This document shows positions 59,914 through 64,000 of a stretch of DNA of 64,000 nucleotides, piece by piece. The notes under the pieces are model-generated. The model made no database searches, was not told where the DNA came from, and saw nothing but the letters and a program-made list of their open reading frames with translations. Position 1 is the stretch's first letter, and every line of letters starts with the position of its first letter. Both the position numbers and the translations under genes were made by a program. The stretch lies in the NCBI RefSeq assembly GCF_036088315.1, contig NZ_CP107996.1:6871001-6935000 (forward strand), given 5' to 3'. Source of the stretch: Streptomyces sp. NBC_00344 (GTDB lineage Bacteria > Actinomycetota > Actinomycetes > Streptomycetales > Streptomycetaceae).

Positions 59914-60071
59914 TACCTGGCAGGGGAGTTGAGCCCGGCCGGCTCCCTTGGCGGAGCGCCTCCCATCACCTTCCTGCCGGGGGACTCCGCCGGACACGCG
60001 TCACCGGATGCGCCGCCGCCCGGCACGGCGCGCCGGCCTCGCGCCTGATTCTTCTGCCCTTCCGTCGTTGC

Positions 60072-60122
60072 CTTCCGAACTTCCGAAACTCCGAAACTCC
60101 GAACATTCCGATCCCTCCGAAC
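60072..60122 (+). repeat. Tandem TCCGAA-type repeats before the hydrolase gene
   Basis: Six closely spaced copies of a T(T/C)CCGA(A/T) unit with a period of 8-10 bp occupy the leader just before the gene at 60131. They could be a regulatory leader or the product of slippage. Confidence 0.6.
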
Positions 60123-60130
60123 GGAGCCCC

Positions 60131-60982
60131 ATGAACGCCGCCTCGCCCGCCCGCACCGCCAACGGCGGTACCACCGGCCGGACCGCGACCCCGCGCCACT
60201 ATCTGATGTGCCGGCCGACCCACTTCACGGTCAGTTATGCCATCAACCCCTGGATGGACCCCTCGAAGCCGGTCGACACCGCACTGGCCGTCGTCCAGTG
60301 GGAGCGGCTGCGGGCCCTCTACCTGGAACTCGGGCACCGGGTGGACCTGATACCGCCCATTGCCGGACTGCCCGACATGGTCTACGCGGCCAACGGTGCC
60401 ACGGTGTTCGACGGCAAGGTGCTCGGTGCGAGGTTCCGCAACGCCGAGCGCGCGGCCGAGGGCCCCGCCTACCTGGGCCGGCTGGAGGACGCAGGGTTCA
60501 CCACGCTGCACGAGCCCGAGCAGGTGAACGAAGGTGCGGGCGACTTCCTCGCCACCGACCGCTGGATCCTCGCGGGACGGGGCTTCCGCAGCACGGCGGA
60601 GGCCCACGTCGAGGCGCAGGAGTTCTTCGGCCGACCGGTGATCGGCCTGCGGCTCGTGGACCCGGACTACTACCACCTCGACACCGCGCTGGCCGTGTTG
60701 GACGGCGACGAGATCATGTACTACCCGGGGGCGTTCTCGGCCGGCAGCAGGGCCGTGCTGGAGCGGCTCTTCCCCGACGCTCTGATCGCGACCGCCGAGG
60801 ACGCCTCGGTGCTGGGTCTCAACGCGGTCAGTGACGGGCGACACGTGGTCCTGCCGCAGACCGCGGCCCGCCTGGGCGAACGGCTTGCGTCCCGTGGCTT
60901 CGAGCCCATCGGCGTCGACCTGTCCGAACTCCTGAAGGGCGGCGGAAGCGTCAAGTGCTGCACGCTGGAGCTTGACCGGTGA
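60131..60982 (+). CDS. Dimethylargininase/arginine deiminase-superfamily hydrolase (DdaH-like)
   Basis: A 283-residue member of the guanidino-modifying superfamily. Recognisable parts are the N-terminal M-C-R-P-T-H-F-T-V-S-Y-A-I-N-P-W-M-D, G-L-P-D-M-V-Y-A-A-N-G-A, E-G-A-G-D-F, Y-Y-H-L-D-T (catalytic His182), and the C-terminal G-G-G-S-V-K-C-C-T-L-E-L in which Cys276 or Cys277 is the nucleophile. Relatives hydrolyse dimethylarginine or other guanidines to citrulline. In this cluster it may convert Arg, or a beta- or peptide-bound guanidino group, to a ureido group, or feed ornithine/citrulline. CGGAG is 4 nt before the ATG. It is the last gene of the rightward cluster, 217 bp after the exporter. 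Confidence 0.88.
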   Translation: MNAASPARTANGGTTGRTATPRHYLMCRPTHFTVSYAINPWMDPSKPVDTALAVVQWERLRALYLELGHRVDLIPPIAGLPDMVYAANGATVFDGKVLGARFRNAERAAEGPAYLGRLEDAGFTTLHEPEQVNEGAGDFLATDRWILAGRGFRSTAEAHVEAQEFFGRPVIGLRLVDPDYYHLDTALAVLDGDEIMYYPGAFSAGSRAVLERLFPDALIATAEDASVLGLNAVSDGRHVVLPQTAARLGERLASRGFEPIGVDLSELLKGGGSVKCCTLELDR

Positions 60983-61592
60983 CGGGTGGAGCCGGACATG
61001 ACGGGCAGTCACTACTCCAGCTGTAGATCGTGATCTTGCTGGCTGCGGGGGAGCGGGCGCTGTCCGCTGATGGCCAGGAGCGCATGAGACAGGGACAAGG
61101 CCGCCGACCTCGCGCGGGCCTCCGCGCAGTCCGAGAGCCGGCCACGGCGAGAGCACCGGGAACTTCGCTAGCCGGGCCCCGTGCTTTCTTCCTTTCCCCG
61201 GAGGCCCGATCGCCGACCTTCAAGAACATCATGAGCACATCAAGGCCGCCTGGAAGGCCCGGCCGCAGCGCTCGCCTCATGCCGACCCAGAGGGCGTCTT
61301 GGCGGGGGTGAGGTGTCCGTCGGTGGGGTGGAAGGTGTGCAGCGCCAACAGTTTGTTCTCCCTGGCTTCGGCGCCAGGTTTCCGGACCGTGCCTGCATAG
61401 TCGTGGAGGGTCTTGCGGGGGGTGTCGAGTTCGTCGGGCGCCGAGCCGCGTTGTCGCCAGACATGGCACCACCAGGGCGAGCAGATTGGTCCCGAGGGTG
61501 TCTACCTGCACGATTTGGACCTGAGGGCGGGTGGACCAAGGCTTCGGCGGAGGTCTGGAAGCGGGTGCCGATCAGCGCCTCCGCGGCCTGGC
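60983..61592. other. Degenerate region after the NRPS cluster
   Basis: No gene is recognised. Bases 61065-61094 repeat 21983-22012 with two mismatches. Minus-strand frames show patches of coding-like bias (for example T-N-L-L-A-L-V-V-P-C-L near 61495) that suggest a decayed element. Confidence 0.4.
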
Positions 61593-61820
61593 CTAGGCGG
61601 TGAAGCGGAAGCGGCCCAGGTCGGCGAGCGTCGGGCGGATATCGGGTGCAGGTCCGCCCTGTCGAATTGGGCGGGCGGTGATCACCGGCGGGTGCTGGCG
61701 GCGCTGAGACTGCTGGTAGGAGACGGCTGGCCCCGGGTGCTCGCCGAAGGTCCGGCCGACGCGGGGACGGCGGAAGAGCTGGTGTGCGGGGCCGACGGAA
61801 CCGGGTATCGTCTTGGTCAT
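61593..61820 (-). CDS. Small hypothetical protein
   Basis: A 75-codon leftward frame with strong third-position G/C bias throughout and GGAAG 5 nt before the ATG. It is rich in Pro, Arg and Gln (F-R-R-P-R-V-G-R-T-F-G, S-Q-R-R-Q-H-P-P-V-I-T-A-R-P-I) and ends L-A-D-L-G-R-F-R-F-T-A. I recognise no family, and it could instead be the surviving piece of a longer gene. It is divergent from the DUF6243 gene. Confidence 0.4.
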   Translation of the reverse strand: MTKTIPGSVGPAHQLFRRPRVGRTFGEHPGPAVSYQQSQRRQHPPVITARPIRQGGPAPDIRPTLADLGRFRFTA

Positions 61821-61944
61821 GTTCTTCCAGACTCCGATTTACGAGTGAGAGCGTGATGGGCCCCTGCTGACGTCCTTCGATGTCGCCCCGCCCGTCCCCC
61901 ACCCGACGAATCCGTAGATCGCTTCACATCATTCCGGGAGAACC

Positions 61945-62154
61945 GTGAGCAAGAACATCAACAACCCCGTGGGCATGGGCGGCGGCCAGCGAAAGAAGCT
62001 GTCCCGCGCCGAGCGGCAGAACAACGGTCCGCACCGCAACCTCGACCGCCAGGGTGCCGCCGACCAGAAGGCGGAGCTGGTGCGCAAGATGCGTGAGAAG
62101 GCGGGCGCAGCCGAGGGCTCCGGGCAGACGGGCGACGACACCGCACAGAGCTGA
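61945..62154 (+). CDS. DUF6243-family small protein
   Basis: A 69-residue charged protein beginning M-S-K-N-I-N-N-P-V-G-M-G-G-G-Q-R-K-K-L-S, followed by R-A-E-R-Q-N-N-G-P-H-R-N-L-D-R and Q-K-A-E-L-V-R-K-M-R-E-K-A, the DUF6243 pattern conserved in streptomycetes. It is likely mostly helical and disordered, of unknown function. It starts at GTG 61945 with GGGAG 4 nt upstream, and a compact hairpin follows the stop at 62160, so it is a single-gene unit. Confidence 0.85.
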   Translation: MSKNINNPVGMGGGQRKKLSRAERQNNGPHRNLDRQGAADQKAELVRKMREKAGAAEGSGQTGDDTAQS

Positions 62155-62159
62155 CGCAC

Positions 62160-62177
62160 CGCCGCCGCAGGGCGGCG
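62160..62177 (+). terminator. Hairpin after the DUF6243 gene
   Basis: CGCCGCC pairs with GGCGGCG around a GCAG loop, 5 bp after the stop codon. No T-tract follows. Confidence 0.65.
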
Positions 62178-62461
62178 CCGCACGGGGCAGGGTCCGGACC
62201 GCAACGCGCGGCTCGGGCCCTGCTTGCCGTACCGGGCGCGGCCGATACGCTCAGCTCTCGGCCGACCACCCGCGTCTCGGCCGACTACCCGGGGCAGCCG
62301 CAGTGCAGCAGCCCCGTTACCGCCACCACCCCGAGCTCCACCAGCAGCGTGACCACCAGCGCGTTCCCTGTGCCCAGCCCGGGCGACCGAGGTGCTGGCC
62401 CCTACATTCCAACCGCGCTGATCTCGGTAACCACGCTGATCCGGGTCAAGCCTGTTTCGAG

Positions 62462-63246
62462 TCAGCTCGAGCGCTCGACGCACGCGAGCCACGCAACGAG
62501 GAGGGTGCGCAGGAGTTCCGGTTGCTCGTGGGGCAGGGCGTGCCCGCTTCGTCGACCACGGCGAGCGAGGCGTGCGGGTAGTGGTCGACGAGGTCGGCAG
62601 CGGCGGCATATCCGACCGTCGAGTCCAGGCGCCCTGCCATGACCAGTGTCGGGCCCGCGTAAGCCGGCGCGTGATCGGTCGTGAGCGCCCACCGTTCGCC
62701 GATTCGCCCGAGCGCGGCCTGGTCGACGAGCGCGGCGGCTGGGGCGACGTAACGTTCGTACCGTTCGAGCATCTCCAGGGTTTGGATCACAAAATAGCTT
62801 CGGAAGACGTCATCGCCGATCTCACCCGACCCGGCGACAACGTGATGCTCCGGGACATCGCGCAGTCCCGGCAACAACGGACAGACAAGCGCCAGACCAG
62901 CGACCTGCCCCGGTCGCGCCGCGGCCATCGCCTGCGCGTAGTACGCGCCAGCCGAGTGACCAATGAGGAGATACGCAGTCCCGCCAGTGACCTCGTCGGT
63001 GAAGTCGAGCATGGTTTCCAGGACGTCGTCGGCGCTGCGCAGCGTTTCGGGAGCGAATGTCCGGCCCATCCCAGGGAGGTCAGGATAGATCCGCCGGAGC
63101 CCGGCAACGCCGTCGAAAACCTGCTCGAAGCAAGCCTCAGCCTCGCGATGGTCGACGCCGGCGCCGTGCAGGACGAGCACGGGTCGACCGGCCCCGTGCT
63201 CCACGTAGTGGACCACCACCTGGCCCACTCGGATCTCCATCCCCAA
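62462..63246 (-). pseudogene. Alpha/beta hydrolase broken by a one-base deletion near its C-terminus
   Basis: The main frame (start 63246) encodes a normal hydrolase: oxyanion H-G-A-G, nucleophile G-H-S-A-G with Ser98, and the acid Asp in A-G-R-L-D-S. After V-V-D-E-A-G it goes into T-P-C-P-T-S-N and a foreign tail ending at 62446. Adding one C between 62541 and 62542 would restore G-H-A-L-P-H-E-Q-P-E-L-L, which supplies the catalytic His, and a natural stop at 62462. So as read the enzyme lacks its His. A recent mutation or a sequencing error are both possible. No operon partner is seen. Confidence 0.75.
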
Positions 63247-63263
63247 AGGCTAACCCTGCCGCT

Positions 63264-63389
63264 GAGTCGGGCTTCGCCGATAGCGCGGATGAAATCCTGG
63301 GTGGTGCCGGGCGTGTCGGCCGCCCGGCCCATGGTGTTGGCGGGGTAGTCGGCGTCATCCAGACGACCGAACGAGTCGTCTGCTGTCCC
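63264..63389 (-). pseudogene. MerR-family regulator, N-terminal remnant
   Basis: The leftward frame reads G-R-L-D-D-A-D-Y-P-A-N-T-M-G-R-A-A, then G-T-T-Q-D-F-I-R-A-I-G-E-A-R-L. This is the start of a common Streptomyces MerR regulator (D-Y-P-A-Y-T-M-G-R-A-A-x-M-L-G-T-T). It ends abruptly before the wing, next to the hydrolase start, so only the first helices remain. Confidence 0.65.
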
Positions 63390-63415
63390 TGCACCTCTCT
63401 GTGGAACACGCTGGA

Positions 63416-63447
63416 GGGGCCCTGGTGCCGTATGGCACCAGGGCCCC
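63416..63447. terminator. Perfect 14-bp hairpin
   Basis: GGGGCCCTGGTGCC pairs with GGCACCAGGGCCCC around a GTAT loop. It lies between the MerR remnant and the right-hand noncoding stretch and resembles the hairpin at 17468 in stem and loop length. It could stop transcription from either side. Confidence 0.6.
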
Positions 63448-64000
63448 GAAGGAACTACACCATCTGCCGGTCCTGGTACTGCGCCGGCCTTCTGTTTCCG
63501 CATGCCCGCCCGGGAGAGGGTGTGGGATGCGGGGATCGCGGTTGCTTGACCGGAGACCACCTCACTGTCGATGTCCTGCGGTACCCGGGCTCGAGACTCT
63601 GCCCGGGCGATCCTGATGGCGCCTGACTCCTCCGTTCTTCCCTCTTGATCAACTACATGCCTGGTACTGCTCTTCCGCGTACTGCCCTGTGGCCTGCGAA
63701 AAGCGCCACTCTCCGTCAGCCAGCCCCGTCGCCCGTCCTGCGTCTGTCCTGGCTTGGAACCCCGCTGCCGAACCTCCCGGTGCGCGCGCCCGCAGCCGAC
63801 GCCTTCACCAAGGTGCTGCTCACGTGACTTCACTGCTGGGTACTGCACTTGCGGGTGCTGCGGTACTGCTGTCGGTAGCCCCTGATCGCTGCGGGCCACC
63901 CGGTCCGGTCGTCAGCCCCGTCGCCGTCCTGCAGCAATCCTGGCTTCGAAACTCCACCACCGCACCGTCCTGCGCACTGCAACTACGGGTACTGCTGCCC
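63448..64000. other. Non-coding right end with degenerate direct repeats
   Basis: No gene is recognised. GGTACTGC recurs near 63663, 63838, 63862 and 63988. A longer partly matching segment (CCCCGTCGCC, GTCCTGC, TCCTGGCTT in that order) appears at about 63723-63757 and 63915-63950. Confidence 0.45.

Overview
The window is very high-GC DNA with strong G/C bias at third codon positions, GTG starts, MbtH and DUF6243-type small proteins, ACR3/ArsM arsenic genes and many decayed transposases. This points to a Streptomyces-like actinomycete, probably an accessory part of the chromosome. No rRNA, tRNA or CRISPR array was recognised.

Layout. 1-2292: a leftward sugar ABC importer operon cut by the left edge. 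2625-7308: a small orphan protein, a CYP102 (P450 BM3-type) P450-reductase fusion, and a divergent PAS-LuxR regulator. 7622-10524: an arsenic locus (arsM divergent from arsR-acr3-arsC). 10528-31748: a mixed region of small metabolic and regulatory genes (HxlR/oxidoreductase, LysR/NmrA, darcynin, LLM oxidoreductase, two peptidoglycan amidases, an esterase, GPP34) interspersed with broken genes: GNAT, IlvD-like, IS5-like, an NF041680-type transposase, a response-regulator tail, an NB-ARC/TPR piece, PfpI, and two IS630 remnants in inverted orientation. 31861-33686: a NarL/DesK-type two-component system.

34155-60982 is the main feature: a rightward nonribosomal peptide cluster of eight genes. Three NRPSs (C-A-T-C-A-T; A-T-C-A-T-C-A-T; C-A-T-C-A-T-TE) overlap by 4 bp. 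They are followed by a P450, an MbtH protein, a KamA-like radical SAM/PLP aminomutase, an MFS exporter and a dimethylargininase/deiminase-like hydrolase. Seven adenylation domains and six condensation domains fit a heptapeptide only if the second gene product starts the chain (order NRPS2, NRPS1, NRPS3), because NRPS2 begins with a bare A domain and NRPS3 carries the thioesterase. Pocket residues read by eye suggest Ser and Thr for two modules, basic residues for the two NRPS1 modules, hydrophobic residues for two, and no match for one. The aminomutase and deiminase-like enzymes suggest a beta-amino acid and a modified guanidino or ureido residue.

The NRPS1 gene is unusual. Its two modules share three almost identical DNA blocks (about 1.9 kb in total, with T/G-ending codons unlike their surroundings). 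These blocks bracket, but do not include, the part of the A domain that holds most of the substrate pocket, which is a natural A-subdomain exchange pattern. The protein ends in five tandem 13-14-residue repeats that may be a docking element.

60983-64000 holds degraded sequence, a small DUF6243 gene, an alpha/beta hydrolase broken by a one-base deletion, a MerR fragment and two hairpins.
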